Below are positions 54,533-64,000 of a stretch of DNA of 64,000 nt, one piece after another. The position numbers and the translations under genes are program-made. Origin of the DNA: Leptobrachium leishanense (taxonomy: Eukaryota > Chordata > Amphibia > Anura > Megophryidae); contig CM019069.1 of the NCBI GenBank assembly GCA_009667805.1, forward strand, positions 55,060,422-55,124,421, given 5' to 3'. The notes below the pieces were generated by a model. That model was not told the DNA's origin. It did no database searches and worked only from the letters and a program-made list of their open reading frames with translations. Position 1 is the stretch's first letter. Each line of letters opens with the position of its first letter.

Positions 54533-54716
54533 CAGTGGTTCCCAACCCTGGTCCTCAAGTACCCCTAACAGGTCTGGTTTGCCAGATATCTGAAGCGCAG
54601 CACAGGTGATATGATTTACTGCTCAGTGATTGCAGGATTCAGTCTGCATTTCCCCAAGGTGATCCTTAAAACCTGGTCTGTTAGGTCTACTTGAGGACAA
54701 GGGCTGGGAACCACTG
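54533..54716. mobile_element. hAT-type MITE, CAGTGGTTCCCAACC ends
   Basis: It is 184 bp with inverted ends CAGTGGTTCCCAACCCTGGT and CAAGGGCTGGGAACCACTG. The flanks TTATTGTA and TTCTAGTA match at 6 of 8 bases, an aged hAT duplication. 'ctcaagtacccctaacaggt' pairs with 'ctgttaggtctacttgag'. It is non-coding. Confidence 0.85.
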
Positions 54717-54767
54717 TTCTAGTACATAATTATAAATGAAATGCTTTGTTTTTGTTTTATTGTTTAA

Positions 54768-55098
54768 CCCTTTAACGCCGCAGGACGTTCCATGACGTCC
54801 TGGCGGCGGGCGGGCTTTGAAGACGCGAGGCGTACAGGTACGCCCCGCTGTCTTCAATGGGGCCGCCTTGGCCCCTCCCCACAGCCTGCACGCGCTGACT
54901 CGCGGTGCGCGTCATTGGCTGCACAGCGACGGCCTGAAATCAAGCCGTCCCCTGCAGCCAATGACGCGCACTGCACGCCGGCTGCGGGGAGGGCCCGAAA
55001 TTAGTGCTGCGCGATGGCACCTGTCGGCGAGGCGTACCTGTACGCCTCGCCGGCAAATTTAAACACCTTAAGGGCGCCACCCCTGCGTCCTTAAGGGG
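54768..55098. mobile_element. TTAA-flanked element made of stem-loops
   Basis: TTAA flanks both sides (54764-54767, 55099-55102) with ends CCCTTTAACGCCGCAGG and CCTGCGTCCTTAAGGGG. Its 331 bp are almost all paired locally: GGACGT/ACGTCC, GTGCGCGTCATTGGCTGCA/TGCAGCCAATGACGCGCAC and GGCGAGGCGTAC/GTACGCCTCGCC. It is GC-rich in an AT-rich neighbourhood and shows that hairpin-chain elements here are mobile. It is non-coding. Confidence 0.85.
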
Positions 55099-55102
55099 TT
55101 AA

Positions 55103-55972
55103 AGTTTATAAGATAGAAAATACCACAAATGTATTTGTTATATTTATTATTAAAATACATTTACTTAGTATGCACTTATACTTTAATTTCTTTCTTTATT
55201 ATTATTGCACTGTTTTGCTGCATTACAGATGTAAAAAAAATGCATAAAAATGCATTTTATTTCGTATTTACTAGGCAACAAAATTACTTTTTACAAAAAA
55301 AATATCATAATTTATACTGAAATACAAGAAAAGAAAATTGTTATAGCAAGTGATTACAGTTGATAAACATCCCTATCTAAAGAAAAACATTATTCTCAAT
55401 GAGTAATGGAGTTTATAATCTAGCGATTCGGATTATGCAGCTTAATTGTTTTTATCTACAATTATTAATTATGTCGCAATATAAATTAATTTGTACCAAT
55501 TATATCAACACTGATCTTAATTATTCATATTTATCTTTAGGTCCTAATTATTTATACATTAATGATACTATTTGGCTAACTACAGTTGTTGAGGTTAATC
55601 AATTTGAAAAGCTATTACCAGTCGGTTTAGTGTACATAGTGCTCAGTCAATAGAGTGTTTAAGAACCTGACTTGTTATTTGCATTTTTTACATGTATTCT
55701 AACATTGTAGTTTGTGCTTTTACAATTAAAGTTTGCTTTAGCATTCCTTAAAATTGTTATTTGGTTTATGCAGCACACAAAACAACTGGTAACCAAGCAC
55801 AGCGCGTCACATCGAATTATGCACCTTTTCGTGAAGTGCTCATTGTAACCCATCTGGGTAAAAGCTGATTCTAAGTGTACCTGGCATTGCGTATCTAATC
55901 CTAAATCCATTCCTCACTCTTCCCTGACACACAGCATTTGCTACATTTCAGAGAAATACTTAGGCTAGGGTC
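55103..55972. other. No recognised feature
   Basis: Strongly AT-rich. The 84-codon frame at 55399-55653 has no family motif. No transposon ends were seen. Confidence 0.4.
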
Positions 55973-56230
55973 AGACTAACGCATTTTTCGCGTTGTCCGT
56001 GAAAAAGTGCGTTCGAACGAATGGATGTATTTTTTCACGGAATACGCGATAGCGGTCATACGATGCGCATTTGCGTCCGTGATTTTGTACGGATCATCAA
56101 TAAAACCCTTTTTGCGCCTGGATGTTATGTTGGCCGGACATTAGCAGTGTCTGACGTCTCCTAATCACGCACACATGCCGATAGCGGACGCAGCGCACTC
56201 TGTACGTCAGTACTAGCGGTATCACGTTTT
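55973..56230. mobile_element. Family E element, left part
   Basis: It starts GGCTAGGGTCAGACTAACGC, preceded by TTA, and follows the family to 'tactagcggtatcacgtttt'. It then breaks off into unrelated hairpin-rich DNA. The right end is missing. Confidence 0.87.
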
Positions 56231-56267
56231 CGTTTTCCTCAGACGCTGAAGTCAAGCTCCTCCCGGC

Positions 56268-56740
56268 GTAAATGACGTCATCGCGCCAAGCGCGATGACG
56301 TCATTTCCAGGCGACCCCCCGGCAATGCCGGGAGATAGCCTGGAAGGGAGGGGGGGATCCGTTCGGATCCCTCTCCCACCCGATCGGAAAGGAGCAGCGC
56401 CAAAAGCCAGGCACCGCTTTTAAGCGGTGCCTGGCTTTAACCCCTCAAGCGCCGGGTTGCACTTCAGCGCCTTGCGGCGCTGAAGTGCAGCCTAGCTCCG
56501 GTGGGGGCTGCCATCTTGGATGGCGGCTCCACCCCCGGGTCTCCCCTCGCTGCCTGATGTCATCATGCATAGCGTGATGACATCAGATAGCTGGGGAACC
56601 CCTAGTTGCCAGGGGATTTACCAAGGAAATCCCCTGGTGGAGATAGGGGGTTCTTGTGAATCCCGATATCTCCCGAACCGTTGCAGCTAGGGGGCCATGG
56701 AGGGTGTCATTTGAAAGGCCCGAGCATGGCCTTTCGAAGG
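56268..56740. repeat. Chain of at least six strong stem-loops
   Basis: Consecutive stems: a 17-bp perfect arm pair with CAA loop (56270-56306); GGGATCC..GGATCCC (about 56355-56375); AAAGCCAGGCACCGCTT/AAGCGGTGCCTGGCTTT (56403-56438); GCACTTCAGCGCC/GGCGCTGAAGTGC (56459-56488); CTGATGTCATCA/TGATGACATCAG (56554-56586); CCAGGGGATTT/AAATCCCCTGG (56609-56637); GAAAGGCC/GGCCTTTC (56713-56735). It is GC-rich and non-coding. It is probably one or two transposon remnants related to the 14.1-kb element. Confidence 0.8.
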
Positions 56741-57129
56741 ACATCCAACATGACTAGGTACAAAGTAAAAACAAATAATAAAAAAAATTATAATAAAAAT
56801 AATAAATAAATTTAAAAAAAGCAAACAAAAAAAAACATGTTTTTTTTGTGTGTTGTTTTAAATAATGCAGCAATATTGTTCATATTTCAATTATAATGTG
56901 AACAATGATGCTGCACTAATGATTTTTTTCTATGGGGTGCGTTTGCTAAAAATCACGTAATTCCCCCCACAAAATGTAACAAATCCCCATTTCAAATTTT
57001 TGTACAAGCGCACCCCATAGAAAACATAACCGCAAATGCTCATGTGATAAAATGTGAAAAAAAACACTTTACACGCTGCAGATGCCCCACCCCTAAAAAA
57101 AAACATTTTTTTTTTTTTTTTTTTTACTT

Positions 57130-57849
57130 TTGAAAACTATTTTACCAGGAAGGAAACATTGAGATGTCACTAATTTTCAAGTATGTCCTGGGTAGGCAAG
57201 GCCTAGGCTTTCACTTTCCAGGGGGCAACAAAAAACCTCACCACTAATTGGGTTACTCACAGAGCACCGAAATGACGCCAACATTTTGGTGTTCTGTAGT
57301 TCCCTGCACTTTGGGGAATAAAATTTCCCCACCCTGCAGTGAATTCACCATTCACCGCAGGGTCCCTAAAGTGCATGGAGTCGGCCGCTGTATGCTGCCA
57401 CCGCAAACCCATGGCCTGCTGTTTTCAAAAGAACTACTGAACGAAAATGTCTGGAATTTACATATAAGATCCTATGATTGATAATAAAAAGTTCTGTTAC
57501 AGAAAAAGAAGAACCGCTATTAAAAAAAAGGGGGGAATTTAGCCCAAAAAATTCTGAAAAATCACTAAAAGGTACAAAAAAAGGAAATCCATAAATAAAT
57601 AAAGACTTTTTACTGCAGATTAAAATAATAAATGGTTTATTAGATATTGCATAAAAAACGGGAATATTTTTAACATTGAAACCTATGGGGTTCGCCTGAA
57701 TAAACCTGCTGATTGAAACCACCGAACATCAGGGCATTTCACTGACATTTCTCTGCTGTTTGGTGTTCTCTGAATAGATTAACCATTACTTCTCTATGGG
57801 GTGCCTTCAAACAGCACCGTACTTGCTGGCAGTTCGCCAATCACCAGAG
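57130..57849. repeat. SINE fragment plus B-like composite
   Basis: The SINE F 3' part (57136-57193) is followed by 'taggcaaggcctaggctttc' and 'cagggggcaacaaaaaacct'. Then comes a diverged family B sequence ('cacagagcaccgaaatgacg', 'accgcagggtccctaaagtg', 'gaactactgaacgaaaatgt', 'cattgaaacctatggggttc'). The same three-part order is at 37.70-38.16 kb inside a hAT. Confidence 0.75.
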
Positions 57850-59431
57850 CAGTGGTGTACTTAGAGGAGTGGCGGAGGGCGGGCCGCCCCAGGTACCAGT
57901 GATTATTGGGGTGTCATTAGGGGTACTAGGAGGTGCCACTGTCACTGTGTGTCAGCTTTGAGCTGTGTTCTCAAACAACGAGCAGCGGAGCATGGCGTTT
58001 GCATATGGAATAAAATCGAATAGAATAAAAATCCCCCTCTCCTCCCTCCATAGCTCCTCCCCTGCCCCGCAGCAGCTCTAGGAGAGGGGAGGGGGATGTG
58101 ATTTGTGTCCAGAGAGAGAAGATGACAGTAAACGGCAGGTAAAGGGGGGGGGTTATCAGCAGAATATGAAGCCCTGTCTGCTTACTGCTGTTTAAAGGGG
58201 ACCTTTCCTTAACCAGCACTGCAGTGATAGAAATTTGTCATTGAGCTGCCTGGCTCCTGGTGAGGCTGCTTGCGTGCAGGTCACACTCGGTCCAGCCAGT
58301 CAGGTGGTACTGAGTCTCAGTACCACCTGACTGGCTGAACCACGTGACACGCATGCACGCAGCTGCCCACCCTTTCGTTAACATGGACTGTCACTCTATT
58401 CTGGACTGAACACCCACCGGGAAGGGAATCAAAGCCACGGTACACCCTCTGGCAGTGGCACCCCACTGCTGACAAGATGGCTCCACGCACAGGCACAGCC
58501 GTGATCCTAACGTGGCCTGGAGGGACCTCCTGCTGAGTCTGTACACAGTCCCTGCTGACTCTGCACACAGCCCTACCGCGGACAGAGGCCGGTAAATGTA
58601 GAATAAATAATTGCTGTGTGCTCATATACACTCGGTTTGCTGGGAGTTTTATTGCAGTGGATTCTGATGCACTCATACACACCACACATTGCATTGCTGG
58701 GAGTTTTATTGCTGCGGATTCTGATACGCTGACACACACCACACATTGCATTGCTGGGAGTTTTATTGCAGTGGATTCTGATGCACTCATACACACCGCA
58801 CATTGCATTGCTGGGAGTTTTATTGCTGTGGATTCTGATACACTCATACACACTGCACATTGCATTGCTGGAATTTTTATTGCTGTGGATTCTGATACGC
58901 TGACACACACCGCACATTGCATTGCTGGGAGTTTTATTGCTGTTGGTTCTGTGATACACACTGCATAGTACTGTGAGTTTTATTGCCCTGGAGCTCTGGG
59001 ATACACTCATACACACTGCACATTACTGTGAGTTTTATTGCTGTACAGCTCTGTGATACGTTCATATGCAGTGCACGTTTCTGTGGATTTTATTGTTCAA
59101 CCAATTAGAGAGGCTGTGTTCCAGTATACTTGACATGCGTGGCTGTTCTTTGTAAAAATGCTTGAATTTAAACATTTCATAATTTTATTTATCTCAATAG
59201 ATACATTTGAAATGGTATACAAAATATACAAGTAGGCACTTGGTATCCACTTTTAATATAAAGAGAGGAAAAGGCAGAGCTCTAAGAGGAAAAGGTGGAG
59301 CTTAAAGAGGAAGGGTGGGGATTAACCAGGAAGAGGTGTGCCCTTGACAGGAGGGGGTGCCTCAAATTTAAATTAGGGGGTGCACAAGTTTAGTCAGGCC
59401 TAGGGCAGCACAAAACCTAAATACACCACTG
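57850..59431. mobile_element. hAT-type element with inverted repeat and satellite
   Basis: The ends are CAGTGGTGTACTTAG and CTAAATACACCACTG. It has an inverted repeat at 58285-58345 (CCAGTCAGGTGGTACTGAG / CTCAGTACCACCTGACTGG) and a 57-bp satellite at 58641-59095. The 8-bp flanks (CACCAGAG and GACGTATA) do not match, so a later rearrangement or loss on one side is likely; the right flank is a K repeat. No transposase is present. Confidence 0.82.
58641..59095. repeat. 57-bp satellite in hAT
   Basis: Six regular units (starts 58641, 58698, 58755, 58812, 58869, 58926) contain TGGGAGTTTTATTGCTG, 'ggattctgatac(g/a)ct' and 'cacac(c/t)(g/a)cacattgcattgc'. Two diverged units follow to about 59095. 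Frames in both directions are open and give repeated HCIAGSFIAVDSD or SNKTPSNAMC, which are artefacts. Confidence 0.95.
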
Positions 59432-59611
59432 GACGTATACATATAAAAATTATATATTATGAATCTGCGGAGTCTGCCGGAAAGAACGATATATAATATG
59501 TCTGGGTCATTTATTAAAATGTGGCTTCAAATCGCGTTTAAACATGATGAGCGAAAGCGGTAAAAATGAGCTCAGCACACAGCGGTGAAATGCCTCAGCA
59601 GTGAAGGGGTT
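59432..59611 (-). repeat. Family K repeat end, minus strand
   Basis: The complement begins TTAACCCCTTCACTGCTGAG and continues with 'gtgtgctgagctcattttta', 'cgctcatcatgtttaaac' and 'gacccagacatattatatat', matching the K copies at 21.2 and 41.3 kb. It ends abruptly at the hAT boundary. Confidence 0.75.
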
Positions 59612-60634
59612 AATGTATTACGATGCAAAATCGAGTTAACTCTTTGCCACTATTTTGTTTACAAAATAATAATCAAGGTAGGTTTCAACAGAGAAAATCT
59701 CAACTCATGGACCATAGAGAGACTACACAGTAATTAACCCTAAAAGGGTAACAGATTACTCCTGTACATCTGAGCACTAGTTCATTTAATCCACAAACCA
59801 AGCATTTTCCCTCAACACAAAATTCAACAATCTATTCCAAACGTACTTGAAATAAGAAGAGACATATGAAGAGAGAGATAGACAGAGAATGGATATTTCA
59901 CAAGGCATTATATGGAAACACATTATTTTACATTTGCTGTCACAGTGGGAGTTTACACAAAAACATGCCTTGGAATTATAAAACCTATATTCAAGAATTC
60001 TCAAGGACTACAAAAGCACGTATTCATCCACTTCTTCGTTCCACAACCCTTTAAATGTCTACTTGTCTTCCCCTTTTTAATCCTTTATTTATTTCCAAAC
60101 AGGAATAATTTCTAACGATCATAAATCATTTTCTCCTTTTCTTTTCTTTCCACTGATCTGGTTTACTAATATCAAAGTGCTTTCCTCTTATCCTCGTTTA
60201 CAATCTCTAAATGCACCTTCATTATATGTTTATTTTAAAAAGGCTTCTTTTCAAGGAAATCCCGTTACAAGTGTTATTAAATAAGAATTATTATTTTATT
60301 GCTTCAAATAATTCTATTTGTTAGCTCAAATGTTTACAATGCAAAGCATGCCTGTGGGGGCAACATAATTATGGTATTCAATTTTATTAAAGGTTAGGTA
60401 ATATAAATTCTCTGTGGATTGCAAATTATGCAAGCAGGAAAAACTCAAGAGAAATAGGTGAAAAAAGATCCTTTCAATGTACAAAAAAAATGTAAATTAA
60501 CTATGAAGCATTATAGATTCCATTTTGCACATAATTATTCGTTCTAATACTCTTGAATTTTACTGTAATTTGTCGATCAACAATAAAGTCAAATTAATGC
60601 TGTAAAAGTATTTTAGTGACCTGTTATTATAATT
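59612..60634. other. No recognised feature
   Basis: AT-rich sequence without gene motifs or transposon ends. The short open frames at 59.8-60.1 kb overlap on both strands and are not supported as genes. Confidence 0.4.
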
Positions 60635-60790
60635 ATTGCTATCATTTATGTAGCACCAACAGTTTTCACAACGTTTTACAATAACCAATGGAAACAAGAT
60701 AAAAGTAAAACTAACATAGAAACAGAAACAAGAGTTGCAGAGGGCCGTGTTCGGATGAGCTTAATTCTTGAGAAGTTGGGGTGAAGGAGG
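60635..60790 (-). mobile_element. Old L2-like 3' end
   Basis: 'atttatgtagcaccaacagt', 'tttcacaacgttttacaata' and 'gagggccgtgttcggatgag', 'cttaattctt' are a diverged version of the L2 3' end in complement ('tttataaagcgccagcatat', 'gagggccct'). It is non-coding and old. Confidence 0.65.
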
Positions 60791-60866
60791 CAAAGAGGAG
60801 TTGTGTTGGTTGTTGTATAGGGTCATTAGCACTAGAGTTGCAAAAATGGTGAAGACTAGTTACTAA

Positions 60867-61048
60867 CAGGGTTATTCAGAGAGAGGTGAAAACCAGGAGA
60901 ATGACTGGAGAAGTGAAAATTCTAGGTCAAAATAGCCAAACCAGACAAATTCTCCCATTTATCTCACTTTTCAAATTGGCTAGTTGGTCTAGATTGTTCT
61001 CTTCTCCTGCCAGTTCTCCTGTTTTTCACCTTTCTCTGAATAGCCCTG
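60867..61048. mobile_element. Family D MITE
   Basis: It is 182 bp, CAGGGTTATTCAGAGAGAGG to CACCTTTCTCTGAATAGCCC plus TG. The central part ('aaattctcccatttatctca') is in the inverted orientation relative to the 53.7-kb copy, as expected of a palindromic MITE. The flanks TAA and ATA do not match. Confidence 0.9.
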
Positions 61049-61049
61049 A

Positions 61050-61150
61050 TAGTTACATAGGCTGAAAAAAAGACATGCATCCATCGAGTTCAGCTTTTCA
61101 CACATCACCTACTGCTGTTGATCCGAAAGAAGGCAAAAAACCCAGTTGGA
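61050..61150 (-). mobile_element. CR1/L2-type LINE 3' UTR remnant
   Basis: The complement reads 'gctgaactcgatggatgcat', 'gtctttttttcagcctatgt', 'aacta', a pattern typical of vertebrate CR1 3' ends. It starts directly after the D MITE. There is no coding part. Confidence 0.6.
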
Positions 61151-61563
61151 CTTGTTATGCCTTATACTGGGCTCAATTTAATTCAGCTCGATTGCCAAAA
61201 TCACCAGGTTTTGTCTTTTGTGCAAGTCGGCCAGTTTTCAATACGGTAGGTTTAATATAAAGGTATAGAGGCATTTGGTTTCCAGTCAAAAGTTTGCCTG
61301 GAATAACAGCACTTGTGCCTATACTTTTTATTGGAAATTTTGTCTTCACCGATTCTAGTCGAAAGTATTGGTAAGCCGATTTCCTCAAAAAATGTTGATA
61401 AATTTATATTAAGGCAGTGAAACAGGGAAAAATCAGCATCAGATTTTCAAATAAGCATGCTTAAAAGCAAAAACTGATATGATGCTGGATGAAAATACAC
61501 TCTTTTGGGCTTTTATTGGACCAACATGATTTTGGGATTTTTGGCCCTAGCCACATTCTTTCA

Positions 61564-61988
61564 GGCTAGGGTCAGACGAACGCATTTTCGCGTTGTCTGT
61601 GAAAAAGTGCGTTCGAACGAATGGACGCATTTTTTCACGGAGTACGCGATAGCGGTCATACGATGCGCATTTGCATCCGTGATTTTGTACGGATCATCAA
61701 TAAAACACTTTGTGCATCTGGACGTTATGTTGGCCGGACATTAGCAGTGTCTGACGTCTCCAATTCACGCACACACGCCTCTAGCGGACGCAGCGCACTC
61801 TGTACGTCCATACTAGAGGTTTTACGTTCTCGACAAAATGCGTTCGTTTTCCACTTGCGTTGCGCAGCCGGACTTTTGTGCGACCGTACTTCGTATATTG
61901 GCCGTCATTGCCCGGCACTTGCTGCTACTACGGCCGTGATTATGTGCGCCTGCACGCGCGTTCGCACTGCGTTCGTCTGACCCTAGCC
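61564..61988 (+). mobile_element. Family E element, plus orientation
   Basis: It is 425 bp with ends GGCTAGGGTCAGACGAACGC and GCGTTCGTCTGACCCTAGCC and flanks TCA/TTA. It is very similar to the inverted copy at 20.75-21.17 kb. Its 119-codon frame differs from that copy's frame by about six amino-acid replacements, with no sign of coding constraint. Confidence 0.92.
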
Positions 61989-63342
61989 TTAATTGACTCA
62001 GATTGGTCCCTGCTGCCCTTCAGTCACCAAAATTCACACATTGCTTCAAATGTATCTTTTAAATGGATAATAATAATAATACAAAACAAATAATAAATGT
62101 CTTCATTTATATAATATATATATTTTTTTTGTTTTTGTTCCATGACTAGTAATATGCTCAACGACCCCAAAATGTTAATCAAAGAAAATTAATATTGCTG
62201 TTGTCCAGCCAGAAAACTGGATGAACCAAACTTTTGTACCTGAATTAATAAACCATAACCTTTATTTAAACTGAAAATCAAAATAAAAAAAAACACGTTA
62301 TCATGATCACAAACCTCAAACCACAAGGAAAATTAAATTGCAACATCTCAGCATTGGAAAAATGATGTACTCTGCTTTTCAAGGTCTGCATTGTGTACTT
62401 TATTCGAACTTTCCTGGCAATCAAAGGGTTGTATCTGGTATACCATTTCATCCCGTTACATTACCAACCCAGGCTTTCTGCCACAATCTATTTAAAAATA
62501 ACAAATTAAATCGAAATCATTTCACGTTTACAGACGCAATACAGATTGCTATTTAAGCAGAAACACGTCTGACTCCTGTAGAACGCACGATAAAGCGTTA
62601 TATATATATTTAAGGAATGCTATAAAACTCTCTGTATAGATACATTTTTCTAATCACCATGAAGTTGTAAATGAAGCAACATTTAGAAGCTCTTATCTGG
62701 CTGCTTTATGTTATATTGCTATTAAATGTCCTTAACGATAATGTATTCTTCCATTTCTCTCAGTTGTGACACTTTTATCAGCATGAGTTGAAAGGGCTGC
62801 TTTGTGGCTGTGGAAAAACCTCAGACAATTGTAGGCTACATATATAAACAGTGTAAAGTTTCAGTGGTCTGGTGTGTAATGATTAATTAAGTAAAAACAG
62901 AATGTAATGGAACAGGTAAACTTTCACAGTATGCATGGAATAAATCCAGGACATTTTGAATGTTGAATAAACAAAGTAACACCCTGTTTGCCAGTAGACT
63001 AAGGGAAACCATAAATCCCTTTGGAAAAATTAACAAAAGCAATGTATGGGTGACGCCACTAATGGGTTAACTCAAGGAAACCTCTTATGATTTTTCACAT
63101 TGTGTTTGTTCATTTCAGCTACCTGATTAAAATGTTAATCAACTGGCATTTCTTTTTCTTTGTTGGTAATAATTATAGAACAATATAAGTTCATCCTTTT
63201 TTTTTTAGTTTTTTTGCAGTCTCTCCATTATAGAATTAGCAGAGTTTCTGCATGTGTTACATGCTATGTGCTACACTATGAGAAGCAAATGATTTGCCTG
63301 TACACAAATGGTTGTATTCCAGGGGAAAGTCAAAAAGGACCC
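61989..63342. other. No recognised feature
   Basis: AT-rich sequence with short simple repeats (TAATAATAATAA near 62065, TATATATATT near 62110). No gene motifs or transposon ends were seen. Confidence 0.4.
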
Positions 63343-63496
63343 TTGATTATTGGCATTATAGGGATTAATGTGTAGGCTACATTCCTCAAAGTGTATTCGA
63401 TTCCTGTTTTCCATTGATTGATGGCATTTTAGGGGTTAATGAGTAGGCTACATACCTCAAAGTGTATTCATTTCCCTTGATTAATGGTATTTTAGG
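63343..63496. repeat. About 70-bp direct repeat, 2.3 units
   Basis: 'ttgatt(a/g)(t/a)tggcatt' then '(g/a)gg(a/g)ttaatg(t/a)gtaggctaca' then 'cctcaaagtgtattc' occurs at 63343 and 63414, with a partial third unit at 63477. It is non-coding. Confidence 0.85.
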
Positions 63497-64000
63497 AGTG
63501 TCGCGTCCTGCCGTCCAAGGGGGTCTCGAGCTGCCCTGGGGGAAGCCCAGCACCCGCCTTCCTGTACCAGTTCCTGGCTGTCTTGACTACTCTGATTTTC
63601 TATGTGTCCTGCTTGTATGAGAACTACCCTTCGTGTACCAGTTTCTGGCTAGTCCTGATTACTCTAACTTCTCTACGATTTGGCTTGATTAACCCTGTGT
63701 ACCCTGCCCTATGTATTTCTTATAATCTGTTACATATATATGTTTGTAACCCTAGAGATTGTAATGCCCTGCTCTGCGGGCCGCTCCCTTCCCTGCCCAG
63801 ACCGCCATGTTGGGACACATAGAATACTCACCCGAGGTCCCTCGTGGCGCGCCGCTCCGCACTCTCAGGCCCGCAAGATGGAGGAGATAGTTCGAGTTAC
63901 GCCCCACGCCGCCGACAAGATCTGAATGCCGGGAAACGAAGCGCGCACGTGTGATCGTAGGTCTCCCTAAGAAACGAAGCTCATGATACTATGGCGCCCT
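63497..64000. repeat. LTR-like sequence running off the window
   Basis: It starts TGTCGCGTCCTGCCG just after the direct repeats. It has internal near-repeats ('gtaccagttcctggctgtct', 'gtaccagtttctggctagtc'), then a GC-rich part with CpGs. The TG start and pyrimidine-rich 'ctggct..ctgatt' text resemble LTRs of vertebrate retrotransposons. The other end is outside the window, so this is only a suggestion. Confidence 0.35.

Noticed and set aside
58317..59016. 147- and 214-codon minus-strand frames with Cys-rich repeats
   Set aside because: They are produced by the 57-bp satellite (19 codons per unit); frames are open on both strands.
61621..61980. 119-codon frame conserved between two family E copies
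   Set aside because: The copies are nearly identical in DNA, and the few differences mostly change amino acids, so there is no sign of protein-level selection. The frame has no known domain.
63583..63925. Hydrophobic frames at the right edge of the window
   Set aside because: No domain is recognisable and the region looks LTR-like; the frame may be incidental.

Overview
The window reads as intergenic or deep intronic DNA from a vertebrate with a transposon-rich genome. An anuran amphibian is the best inference. L2 and CR1 retrotransposons, a Ty3/Gypsy element, a Tc1 element, hAT and PIF/Harbinger-like non-autonomous elements, TTAA-flanked miniature elements and a tRNA-headed SINE occur together, with no bacterial-style genes. 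No intact host protein-coding gene, rRNA or tRNA gene was recognised. Every long open frame is either a decayed transposon protein or a tandem repeat that happens to lack stops. The organism call is inference from repeat content, not from a marker gene.

Layout. 0-4.1 kb: the 3' part of an L2 LINE abuts a broken Gypsy pol gene, polypurine tract and 3' LTR. 4.3-9.5 kb: non-autonomous elements rich in stem-loops (families A and C), a nested Harbinger-like element and SINE pieces. 9.7-10.7 kb: a hAT element (8-bp target duplication) carrying an 18-21 bp minisatellite and a long inverted repeat. 10.7-14.1 kb: mostly unrecognised. 14.1-16.35 kb: a chain of hairpins, then a CR1 LINE on the minus strand. 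18.6-23.3 kb: a B element, then a 3.5-kb hAT that holds several younger elements. 24.9-31.7 kb: L2 pieces, a TTAA element, a coding-like fragment, a minisatellite seeded from L2 sequence and a second minisatellite-bearing hAT. 32.6-36.8 kb: further A and B elements and a TTAA element with a 59-bp satellite. 37.6-41.6 kb: two nested clusters with exact target duplications. 44.1-47.6 kb: an L2 tail and a four-level nest (solo LTR, hAT, tandem MITEs, Harbinger-like). 50.5-52.15 kb: a nearly full-length but dead Tc1 element. 52.5-64 kb: L2, MITEs, hairpin elements, a satellite-bearing hAT, another Harbinger-like copy and an LTR-like end.

Families named here for cross-reference. A and C are stem-loop elements ending in a GGGCC-type terminus. 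B is about 0.9 kb with CAGGGTTATTCA/K ends. D is a palindromic MITE of about 180 bp with the same ends. E is about 425 bp, begins GGCTAGGGTCAGACG and has a TWA duplication. F is a tRNA-headed SINE. I and K are TTAA-flanked elements.

The strongest evidence in the window is target-site duplications and empty sites readable directly from paralogous copies: TAA for E, TAA/TAT/ATG for the B/D family, eight-base duplications for seven hAT-type insertions, and ACTTT for the solo LTR. No new enzyme system was found. The most unusual structures are elements built almost wholly of consecutive stem-loops, minisatellites expanding inside hAT elements, and an L2 3' UTR that became a 21-bp minisatellite.
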